DNA from: an uncultured Desulfobacterales bacterium
Lineage (GTDB): Bacteria; Desulfobacterota; Desulfobacteria; Desulfobacterales; JAFDCJ01
Direction: 5' to 3'
Assembly: GCA_945787595.1 (NCBI GenBank)
Contig: CALZJV010000463.1
Span: 1 to 5,959 of the forward strand
Length of the DNA stretch: 5,959 nucleotides
Below are positions 1-5,858 of the stretch, one piece after another (position 1 is the stretch's first letter; every line of letters begins with the position of its first letter). Both the position numbers and the translations under genes were made by a program. Below the pieces are notes generated by a model. It did not search any database, was not told where the DNA came from, and saw only the letters and a program-made list of their open reading frames with translations.

Positions 1-1378
1 TGTGTGAAACCCTCTGGCCACTCCGATGCCGCGGCGGTAGCGGCCGGATTTCATATCAGGTTTGATGCGCTGATCCCATTCGATCATATCCTTGCCCTTA
101 AGCAGCATTTCTTCCACGCCGCAGCTGCGGATAACCGAACGGACCGTCGGTCCCTGGCCCCAGAACGTTTCACCCAAGCCGACATAATTTTTCAATCTGA
201 GTTCAATGGGGTCCATTCCCAGTTTCTCGGCAATAATATCCATCATGGACTCGACGGCAAAGGAGACCTGGGGATTGCCGTATCCCTGCATGGCGCAGGC
301 CGGCGCTTTGTTGGTGTACACCGCCGTGCCGTCAAAGTTGAGATGGGGCATGCGGTAAAGGGAGACAAACCAGCCGGCCATACACCCCAGCAGCGGATAG
401 GCCTGGATGTTGTGGCCGCCGATATCCACCACTGTTTTCAACTCACCGGCTGTAATGGTCCCATCCTGTTTGAGACCGTATTTTAGTTTGATGATGGAAG
501 GGTATTTACAATGGTCGTACATATCCTCTTCACGGGACAAAACCAGTTTGACCGGCTTTTGTGCTTTAAGTGCCAGGGCAACACAGATGGGAATACAGGT
601 GTTCATTTGAATACTGGAGCCGAAGGCGCCGCCGATGGGCACGCGATGCACGTTGACACGACTTAAGGGAATATTGAAAATACGCCCCAGCAATTGGCGT
701 GTATTATGGATCGACTGGGCGGTGGGCCAAACCGTGATACCGCCGTCCGCTTCCGGCCGGCAGACAACCGACTTGGTTTCCATGATACACCCGACCGGTC
801 TTAAATTCTTTTTCAACAATCAGGTCCGCTTCTTTAAATCCTTTTTCGATATCGCCTTCGTCCACCTGTCTGTGGCAGGCGATGTTATTTTTAATGGGCA
901 ATTTTGTTTCGCCCAACAGTATTTCATCATAGATCGAAACGGCTCCGGGAGCCATGGCTTCATATGGATCAAAAAGCCCTGCTAACGGTTCATATTGCAC
1001 CTTGATGGCCTGCATCGCTTTTTCGGCCAGGGCCGGGGTGCGGGCCGCCACGGCTGCCACTCCTTCTCCCACGTGGCGGACGGTATCGGAAAGCACCCGT
1101 CGGTCGCGATAGGTCTTTTCCGGAATGCTGACCTGCCGTTCGTTATACATAATGTCGGGGACATTTTCATGAGTCAGGCAGATCGCCCCTAACGCTTCGG
1201 CTGCGGACACATCCACTGAAACAATGCGTGCATGGGGATGGGGACTGCGCACTACACGGGCATGATACATGCGGGGCAGGGTCACATCCGAAACATAGGT
1301 TTCCCTGCCGGTGACTTTGGCAAAACCATCTTTACGCCGGGAGATTTGCCCGATTGAATGGAATTTGTTGTTGTTCAT
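1..1378 (-). pseudogene. Molybdenum hydroxylase large subunit (xanthine dehydrogenase family), frameshifted, 3' end off window
   Basis: Molybdopterin-binding subunit of a xanthine dehydrogenase/aldehyde oxidase-type enzyme, which hydroxylates or dehydrogenates its substrate using water. From the ATG at 1378 the first 199 residues carry the a/b hammerhead domain (about residues 20-130; RSPHPHARI and VRHVGEGVAAVAA are typical). After RVYH the frame is lost: the upstream frame runs on to a stop at 704, while family sequence resumes one base later (ETKSVVCRPEADGG, from 780) and stays open to position 1. That part includes the cofactor loop GGAFG (619-633) and ACAMQGYGNPQ (268-300), where many relatives have Arg instead of Gln. 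Homologues usually have a few residues (such as QGYL) at the junction, so a deletion of 3n+2 bases is likelier than an insertion. The start is supported by GGAGA about 10 bases upstream; in-frame codons up to 1540 overlap the regulator gene and are not family-like. Family length is about 750 residues, so the C-terminus lies outside. Substrate unknown. A sequencing error remains possible. Confidence 0.85.
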
Positions 1379-1387
1379 AACAAGTTT

Positions 1388-1392
1388 TCTCC
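1388..1392 (-). promoter_or_regulatory. Ribosome binding site of the molybdenum hydroxylase gene
   Basis: GGAGA on the minus strand, about 10 bases before the ATG at 1378 and inside the 25-base gap after the regulator's stop codon. It decides the start at 1378 over in-frame codons further upstream. Confidence 0.6.
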
Positions 1393-1403
1393 ATTGTGCT
1401 TTA

Positions 1404-1970
1404 TTACCAAACCGGAGGAGTCCAAACGAACAGCACTTCAGCGGTAACCTTGCCGATGTTCTTCCAGCGATGGGGGAGCTCACCATCAAAATACAGGGTG
1501 TCTTCCTGCTGCAGGGAAATGACTTTTGATCCGATTTCAAATTCTATTTCACCTCTAAGTACCAGCACAAATTCTTCAGCTCCCTTGGGATGCGACATAT
1601 TTCCGGAGTCGTTTAACATGCCACCGGGTTCGATCACACTGAGTAGCGGCTGCATCTTTTTTTGAAATACACCTTTTGTTAAGAGCTGGCTGATAACCTT
1701 GCCATCGGGGTAATTAATGGTTCTTCGATCGGCTTTTCGCAGATGCCAATTTCCCTGATCCTCGCGGTCTTCATCCCGAACCAGATCTGCTACGGGTATT
1801 GCCAGTGCCTCGGCCAGACGACCGAGCATCGATACCGAAGGAGAGCTAGTGCCTTTTTCAAGCTGGGAAATATAGGATTTTGTGCAGCCGGCTTTTTCAG
1901 CAAGTTGCTGGAGGGTAAGTTGCTTCCGGATTCTGAGTTGTTTGAGCCTGCTGGGGATTTTGTTTTCCAT
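1404..1970 (-). CDS. XRE-family transcriptional regulator with C-terminal cupin domain
   Basis: A 188-residue DNA-binding regulator. Residues 8-62 form a Cro/CI-type helix-turn-helix (RLKQLRIRKQLTLQQLAEKA, then the recognition-helix stretch CTKSYISQLEKG and SPSVSMLGRLAEAL). Residues 107-183 form a small cupin barrel of the kind that binds effectors (PLLSVIEPGG, HPKGAEEFVLVLRGEIE, LYFDGELPHRW). The length and layout are normal for the XRE-cupin group, members of which control catabolic or stress operons. The start is supported by AAGGA at 1976-1980, five bases before the ATG. The gene is intact, ends in TAA, and is followed 25 bases later by the molybdenum hydroxylase gene on the same strand, so it is probably co-transcribed with it. 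An imperfect dyad in its upstream region could be an autoregulatory operator. The effector is unknown; an intermediate of the neighbouring pathway is a reasonable guess. Confidence 0.93.
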   Translation of the reverse strand: MENKIPSRLKQLRIRKQLTLQQLAEKAGCTKSYISQLEKGTSSPSVSMLGRLAEALAIPVADLVRDEDREDQGNWHLRKADRRTINYPDGKVISQLLTKGVFQKKMQPLLSVIEPGGMLNDSGNMSHPKGAEEFVLVLRGEIEFEIGSKVISLQQEDTLYFDGELPHRWKNIGKVTAEVLFVWTPPVW

Positions 1971-2003
1971 TATCGTCCTTGAGAAAGTGTACCAGAATTA
2001 AAC

Positions 2004-2029
2004 AAGTTTAGTAAAATTACACTTAACTT
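2004..2029. promoter_or_regulatory. Candidate operator dyad upstream of the XRE-cupin regulator
   Basis: Imperfect inverted repeat: arms AAGTTTAGTA (2004-2013) and CACTTAACTT (2020-2029), 8 of 10 positions pairing, separated by 6 bases. It lies 34-59 bases upstream of the regulator's ATG and overlaps the likely -10 region. XRE-type repressors usually bind such dyads in their own promoter, so autoregulation is plausible but inferred. Confidence 0.4.
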
Positions 2030-2049
2030 ATTGGTTTTTGTGTTGTCAA
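2021..2049 (-). promoter_or_regulatory. Possible promoter of the regulator-hydroxylase operon
   Basis: On the minus strand, a perfect -35 hexamer TTGACA (2049-2044) is followed after 17 bases by TTAAGT (2026-2021), a poor -10 match. The -35 is convincing and the -10 weak, so the promoter may need help or the exact -10 may differ. Confidence 0.4.
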
Positions 2050-2153
2050 GAAAAAAGTAAAACAATTTTAATATCTGTATAAGAAATATAGATAATATTT
2101 AAATTTATAATAATAACAAATATATAAAATATATAGGCCGAGCGATAATATAT

Positions 2154-2215
2154 CCTGATGGTGAAAAGTTGGTTAGAATTGAGTTCCGATAATTTTTTCA
2201 GTTTTCATTATCAGG
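2154..2215. repeat. Inverted repeat with 14-bp arms upstream of the aconitase X promoter
   Basis: CCTGATGGTGAAAA (2154-2167) faces TTTTCATTATCAGG (2202-2215). Twelve of 14 positions are Watson-Crick and the other two would be G-T(U) wobbles, so all 14 could pair in RNA. The loop is 34 bases. The repeat ends 11 bp before the -35 box at 2227, a position suited to an activator or co-regulator site. No T-run follows it on either strand, so it does not look like a terminator. Confidence 0.55.
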
Positions 2216-2226
2216 TTAAATATTAC

Positions 2227-2255
2227 TTGACATTTTTTGATTACCTGGCTATCAA
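2227..2255 (+). promoter_or_regulatory. Sigma-70-type promoter of the aconitase X operon
   Basis: Perfect -35 TTGACA (2227-2232), 17-base spacer, -10 TATCAA (2250-2255; 4 of 6 consensus). Transcription would start near 2262, leaving a leader of about 48 bases before the first gene. It is correctly oriented and spaced for the three-gene operon. Confidence 0.65.
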
Positions 2256-2297
2256 TTCAACTGAAATAAAAGTAGGCGTTCAACGGTTACCAAACAA

Positions 2298-2305
2298 AAG
2301 GAGGT
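2298..2305 (+). promoter_or_regulatory. Strong Shine-Dalgarno of the small Cys/His protein
   Basis: AAGGAGGT, complementary to the 16S rRNA tail, ends four bases before the ATG at 2310. It is the strongest ribosome binding site in the window and the main evidence that the 68-residue reading frame is translated. Confidence 0.85.
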
Positions 2306-2309
2306 AATT

Positions 2310-2516
2310 ATGTCTGAATGGTTTCCACTGGATTTAGAGATCACCAAGCCCCATCCCGGGCATGAAGCCCATCTTTGTATGGCTAAAAATGTGGGTTTTG
2401 TAAAAAACAATCTCCAGGAATACAAAAAATACGTTCGTGATGCTAAATTCGTTTGCAAAAACTGCGGACGCGCAGCCGCCAAAGCCGAGAACCTGTGTGA
2501 CCCGGAAGAATTGTAA
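2310..2516 (+). CDS. Small Cys/His-rich protein, first gene of the aconitase X operon
   Basis: A 68-residue soluble protein that I cannot place in a named family. It has no signal peptide or membrane segment. Possible metal ligands form two groups: H15, H18, H21 and C23 in PHPGHEAHLC, and C49, C52 and C63 in VCKNCG...NLC. The C-x2-C knuckle resembles one half of a zinc ribbon; an Fe-S role is also possible. It is very likely a real gene: a near-perfect Shine-Dalgarno AAGGAGGT (2298-2305) precedes the ATG, a promoter lies upstream, and the stop is only 8 bases before the aconitase X start. Strict co-expression with an Fe-S dehydratase suggests an accessory role such as cluster delivery, protection or regulation, but this is inference only. 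Confidence 0.85.
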   Translation: MSEWFPLDLEITKPHPGHEAHLCMAKNVGFVKNNLQEYKKYVRDAKFVCKNCGRAAAKAENLCDPEEL

Positions 2517-2524
2517 GGAACTCT

Positions 2525-3787
2525 ATGCGATTAACCGATGAGGAAAAAAGCATCCTCGACGGCAAACGGGGGGAGGCAGCCCGCATCGCCCTGTCGGTGC
2601 TGGTCGACCTGGGGCAGCTTTTCGGTGCCAAGGAGCTGATGAGGGTCTCCCAGGTGCATATCGATGCGACCCTATACATGGTGGAGGCCGGACTGGAGTT
2701 TGCCGAGAAAATGGTCGATCGGGGTGCGAAAGTGGCGGTGCCTACTTCTCTTAATCCCAGTGCCATCGATCTCCAGCGGTGGGAGCAATACCGGGTTCCC
2801 GCCGAAATACTACCCAAACACAAGCGGCTGGAAGCGGCCTATCTCAACATGCAAGCCACTCCCACTTGGACCTGTGCTCCCTATCAGCACGGAATCATTC
2901 CTCGATTCGGCGAACAGATTGCCTGGGGCGAATCAAATGCCATTGCCTTTGCCAACTCGATCATCGGGGCCAGAACCAACCGGTACGCCGACCTCATGGA
3001 TATCTGCGCGGCCATCATCGGCAAGGTTCCAAAATTCGGCCTTCATCTGGCGGAGAACCGAAAAGCCGAAATGCTGATTGAACTCAAAGATGTCACCAGC
3101 GATATGCTTGCAAACGATGCGATTTACCCGCTTCTCGGATTCCTCTTGGGTGAGATGGCCGGAGATCAAGTAGCGGCCATAACCGGAATCCCCAAGAATG
3201 TGAAAATTGACAGCCTCAAGGGATTTTGTGCGGCAGCTGCTTCTTCCGGAGCTGTCGGTCTTTTCCATATGGTGGGGATTACGCCGGAGGCGCAGACTAT
3301 GGAGATGTGTCTTCACGGGAGTAAACCGGAAACGGTTCTTGAAATAACCCCTCAAGCAATCAGGGAGACGGAAGAGAAGCTCCGGACGGTGAAAAGTGAC
3401 GGCGTTGACCTGGTTGTCACCGGCTGTCCGCATTATTCCACGGCCGAGTTTGTACGCCTGGTGCAACTGGTAAAAGGTAAAAAAGTTCACAGTTCGGTGG
3501 TTTTCTGGGTATTTACGAATAGAACGGTTTATGCATGGATAAAAAACAATGGTATTCTCTCCGATCTGATTGCCGGGGGGGTTATGGTATTTACCGACGG
3601 ATGTCCACTGCAATATCCCCGGCAGACCTGGCAGTTTAACGCTGCCATGACCGATTCCGCCAAGTTTGCCAATTACTGCTTCTCCCAGAGAGGTCTTGAC
3701 GCGGTCTATGGAAGTATTGAAGACTGTGTGGAAACCGCCATTCAGGGGAAAATCCGGCGAAAGGAAGCACCGTGGCGCTTAAAATAA
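2525..3787 (+). CDS. acnX: Aconitase X catalytic (large) subunit
   Basis: A 420-residue large subunit of the two-subunit aconitase X type (formerly DUF521), a cytoplasmic Fe-S hydro-lyase. Family hallmarks run the whole length: MRLTDEEKSILDGKRGEAAR at the N-terminus, VPTSLNPSAIDLQRW (72-86), TWTCAPYQ (114-121), WGESNAIAFANSIIGARTNR (134-153), GLH (172-174), VTGCPHYS (298-305) and TDGCPLQYP (357-365). Cys117, Cys301 and Cys360 sit in the conserved motifs expected to hold the cluster. Length is normal and the frame intact. The start is supported by AAGGAA (2515-2520), overlapping the previous gene's stop, so translation may be coupled. Characterised family members dehydrate cis-3-hydroxy-L-proline (bacteria) or mevalonate 5-phosphate (archaea). 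No proline racemase, ketimine reductase or mevalonate gene is nearby, so the substrate stays open. The small subunit follows with an overlap. Confidence 0.96.
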   Translation: MRLTDEEKSILDGKRGEAARIALSVLVDLGQLFGAKELMRVSQVHIDATLYMVEAGLEFAEKMVDRGAKVAVPTSLNPSAIDLQRWEQYRVPAEILPKHKRLEAAYLNMQATPTWTCAPYQHGIIPRFGEQIAWGESNAIAFANSIIGARTNRYADLMDICAAIIGKVPKFGLHLAENRKAEMLIELKDVTSDMLANDAIYPLLGFLLGEMAGDQVAAITGIPKNVKIDSLKGFCAAAASSGAVGLFHMVGITPEAQTMEMCLHGSKPETVLEITPQAIRETEEKLRTVKSDGVDLVVTGCPHYSTAEFVRLVQLVKGKKVHSSVVFWVFTNRTVYAWIKNNGILSDLIAGGVMVFTDGCPLQYPRQTWQFNAAMTDSAKFANYCFSQRGLDAVYGSIEDCVETAIQGKIRRKEAPWRLK

Positions 3788-4200
3788 CGGGCTGTTGTGT
3801 GGTGCCGGGGATTGCAGAAGGGGATGTGCTGGTGACCTCCCAGCCCATCAGCTTCTGGGGCGGTGTGGATCCCGCAACCGGCCTTGTCAATGATCCCCGC
3901 CATGAACTCTTCGGGCAGGGTGTGGCGGATAAGGTGCTGGTGTTTCCCTTTGGTAAGGGGTCGAGTACCGGTTCGCTCATTATGTTGGAATTGGTCAGGG
4001 TGGACAAGGCGCCGGCGGCCATCGTGAATGTGAGGACCGAACCCATCCTTGCGACAGGACCCATTGTCAGCAACTATTTTTACGACAGGCAAATCCCGAT
4101 TATATCCCTCGATGAGGATTCATTCCAAATGCTGAAAACAGGGCAGCACGTAACCGTCAATGCTACGGAAAAGTTCATTGTCATACACGGTGGGAAATAA
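3772..4200 (+). CDS. Aconitase X small subunit (DUF126 swivel domain)
   Basis: A 142-residue partner of the aconitase X large subunit, equal to the swivelling domain of aconitases. Conserved features are CCVVPGIAEGDVLVTSQPIS (8-27), the GGVDPATG loop (30-37) with H44, the active-site GKGSSTGS motif (61-68) and APAAIVNVRTEPILATGPIVS (80-100). In one-chain aconitase X proteins this domain is fused to the large one; here it is separate. The reading frame begins at GTG (3772), preceded by AAGGAAG (3761-3767), and overlaps the last 16 bases of the large-subunit gene, which suggests translational coupling and equal amounts of both subunits. The serines in GKGSSTGS are likely substrate-binding or catalytic by family analogy. 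It ends in TAA and no further gene follows on this strand. Confidence 0.95.
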   Translation: MALKITGCCVVPGIAEGDVLVTSQPISFWGGVDPATGLVNDPRHELFGQGVADKVLVFPFGKGSSTGSLIMLELVRVDKAPAAIVNVRTEPILATGPIVSNYFYDRQIPIISLDEDSFQMLKTGQHVTVNATEKFIVIHGGK

Positions 4201-4475
4201 GAAATTCGAATACCCGCCTGCCAAAGCCGTATTGCAGAATGTGAGCTATTCCAAAAAAATCTACTGATTATTGGAACCGGAACAATTACAGTGAAGTCGC
4301 ATAGGCGGGCAGGCCGAAATGCGAGACAAATACGAAATCCTAATGCACAAATGCTTAAAACGGAGTAAACAAAAGCACGAAGCCTGATGGTAATAACGGA
4401 TCAAATTATTTTGTAACGGTCAATGATGTACCGGTTTTAGGTTTTTTGCCATTGGTATGTTTGTCATTCGAATTT
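4201..4475. other. Intergenic region between convergent aconitase X operon and intI
   Basis: 275 bases with no credible gene. The palindrome ATTCGAAT occurs near each end (4204-4211 and 4466-4473), and CCCGCCT (4213-4219) and AGGCGGG (4303-4309) form a 7-bp inverted repeat 83 bases apart. I looked for attC-type ends (RYYYAAC...GTTRRRY) and found none. One weak hairpin before T-rich sequence is listed separately. Confidence 0.6.
4415..4447 (+). terminator. Weak candidate terminator downstream of the aconitase X operon
   Basis: AACGGT (4415-4420) can pair with ACCGGTT (4430-4436) with one bulged G, followed by TTTT and then TTTTTT (4442-4447). The stem is short and lies 215 bases past the stop codon, so this is only a possibility. 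Confidence 0.2.
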
Positions 4476-5450
4476 TCAATTCAATTTTAACGAGTCTGAA
4501 GGACTGGTTACCCCTTGTCCTCCTTTATTCAAAACATGGGTGTAGATCATAGTAGTTCTGACGTCTTTGTGGCCTAAAAGCTCTTGTACAGTCCGAATAT
4601 CATAACCGGATTCCAACAGGTGCGTGGCGAAGCTGTGTCTTAAGGTATGACAGCTGCCAGGTTTAACTAATTTGGTTGTTCTAATTGCTTTTTTTACTGT
4701 TCGCTGTAGTGATTGTTCATTAATATGATGCCTCCTGATTTTATTGGACCTTGGGTCCAACGAACGCTTTCTGGAAGGAAAAACATACTGCCACCCCCAC
4801 TCTTTGTTAGCCCTAGTATATTTTCTCTACAAAGCATAAGGAAGGTAAACTTCACCATAGCCTTCCGATAAATCCTGCTTGTGAATAATTTTTACTTTTT
4901 GCAAATGCTGCTGCAGGTGAAGTTTCACAATTTCAGGAAGCATGGTCACCCTGTCTTTTTTTCCTTTGCCATCTCGAACCGTTATTTGGTTCATGTCAAA
5001 ATCAATATCTTTAACGCGTAATCGAAGGCACTCCATCAGGCGGAGACCGGCCCCATATAAAAGATGGGCCATAATCCAATAGGTACCATCCAAATTAGCT
5101 AAAAGCTTTCGAATTTCATTTTTGGAGAATACCAACGGTATTTTCTCGGGCCTTTTCGCACGTGTCACGTCATTCAACCAAGACAACTCAATCTTTAGCA
5201 CTTCTTTGTACATGAAAAGTATAGCGCTAAGAGCCTGATTTTGAGTGCTGGACGCAACACGCCCATTGACTGCCAGATAAGTCAAAAATTGCTCTACCTC
5301 CTGTGTACCCATAGTTCGGGGATGCTTTTTATTGTGAAACAAAATGAATCGTCTATTCCAATCCAAATATGCCTTTTCTGTTCTAATGCTGTAATGCTTT
5401 AATCGAATTCTGTCCCTCAAGCGATCTAAAAGTCTGGGTTTTTCAATCAT
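4476..5450 (-). pseudogene. intI: Integron integrase (IntI-type tyrosine recombinase) split by an in-frame amber codon
   Basis: Site-specific recombinase of the integron family. The frame spans 325 codons including the final TGA, close to the usual IntI length (about 320-340). Residues 1-100 form the N-terminal SAM-like domain. Catalytic residues are all present: R137 (GAGLRLMEC), the Lys cluster 162-165 (GKGKKDR), H268 and R271 ([13 protein letters not shown]), H294 (ELLGHKDV) and Tyr303 (TTMIYTHV). Integron-specific traits follow codon 208: [22 protein letters not shown] and the C-terminal GGQGVTSP. Codon 208 is TAG (complement of 4827-4829), where relatives such as IntI1 have Glu in ALERKYP; GAG to TAG is one change. 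The frame is unchanged across it, so this is a nonsense codon and not a frameshift. The N-terminal fragment alone (207 aa) lacks the nucleophile. The start has only a weak AAGG seven bases upstream. The gene is visibly AT-richer than its neighbours, suggesting acquisition. Confidence 0.93.
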
Positions 5451-5669
5451 ATCGGCGCCTTAAAAAATTCTGATAGGTTTTTGTTGCATTAACAACCTCA
5501 AAACGGTAGGATTTTTAAAAGACAACAAATTGAACATTGACTTTAAACGTAATTTATTCATCCTTAATTTATAAATCTTAATAATATCAAAATATTAAAA
5601 ATTTTTAAAAACGGACCATTAATTCGGATTTAAAAAAATTATGTATCCAAAAGAAGATTTCAAAAAAAA

Positions 5670-5824
5670 TGACGCTTTTCTGCAACTTATTTATTTTTCA
5701 ATTTGACGTATAAAAGCAGGCCTATTTAATTTTGTCAAGGATTTTCTTTACATAAATATTAACATTTGGAATTATACGTCAAAATTGACGTAATTTTGTT
5801 TACTGTATACCGTCATTTTTGACG
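5670..5824. repeat. TGACG/CGTCA motif array with 34-bp spacing
   Basis: TGACG occurs at 5670, 5704, 5786 and 5820: two pairs each exactly 34 bp apart. The two right-hand copies are completed into dyads CGTCA-N4-TGACG (5777-5790 and 5811-5824), again 34 bp apart; the first has 8-bp arms, TACGTCAA-AA-TTGACGTA (5775-5792). This looks like repeated binding sites for a dimeric protein. Confidence 0.55.
5709..5738 (-). promoter_or_regulatory. Possible promoter reading toward intI
   Basis: On the minus strand TTGACA (5738-5733), 18-base spacer, TTTATA (5714-5709). It points at intI but lies about 260 bases upstream of its start, and its -10 box abuts the TGACG copy at 5704-5708. In such AT-rich DNA chance matches are common. 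Confidence 0.25.
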
Positions 5825-5846
5825 TCTACTATTGTTATGTTTTTGA

Positions 5847-5858
5847 AATGTATACATT
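5847..5858. promoter_or_regulatory. Perfect 12-bp palindrome, possible operator
   Basis: AATGTATACATT is a perfect palindrome 22 bp to the right of the last CGTCA-N4-TGACG dyad. It could be a protein-binding site for a gene starting beyond or near the window edge. No direct functional evidence. Confidence 0.3.

Larger units (their letters stand above)
1971..2309. other. AT-rich divergent intergenic control region
   Basis: 339 bases between the divergently transcribed regulator gene and the aconitase X operon. No credible coding frame is present. The middle part (about 2050-2150) is almost pure A/T. The left part holds a possible regulator promoter and a dyad; the right part holds a long inverted repeat and a clear promoter. 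Each is listed separately. Confidence 0.8.

Noticed and set aside
4..486. Plus-strand open frame of 160 codons
   Set aside because: It is the antisense shadow of the molybdenum hydroxylase; the minus-strand frame matches the family residue by residue.
1379..1540. Longer N-terminus for the molybdenum hydroxylase
   Set aside because: The extra 54 codons overlap the regulator gene and are unlike the family; ATG 1378 has a ribosome binding site and gives the normal N-terminus.
2933..3613. Minus-strand open frame of 226 codons
   Set aside because: Antisense to the well-conserved aconitase X large subunit and resembles no protein; composition artefact.
3636..4092. Two overlapping minus-strand open frames
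   Set aside because: Antisense to the aconitase X subunits, no ribosome binding site, no family resemblance.
4213..4309. CCCGCCT...AGGCGGG as an attC-like site
   Set aside because: Lacks the RYYYAAC and GTTRRRY ends and the paired inner boxes of attC; only a 7-bp repeat with a long loop.
4204..4473. ATTCGAAT at both ends of the intergenic region as possible mobile-element boundary
   Set aside because: Short self-palindromic AT-rich octamer, no target duplication and no element between the copies.
4476..4760. Separate small recombinase gene starting at 4760
   Set aside because: That start is an internal TTG codon of intI; the family sequence continues upstream in the same frame to the amber codon and beyond.
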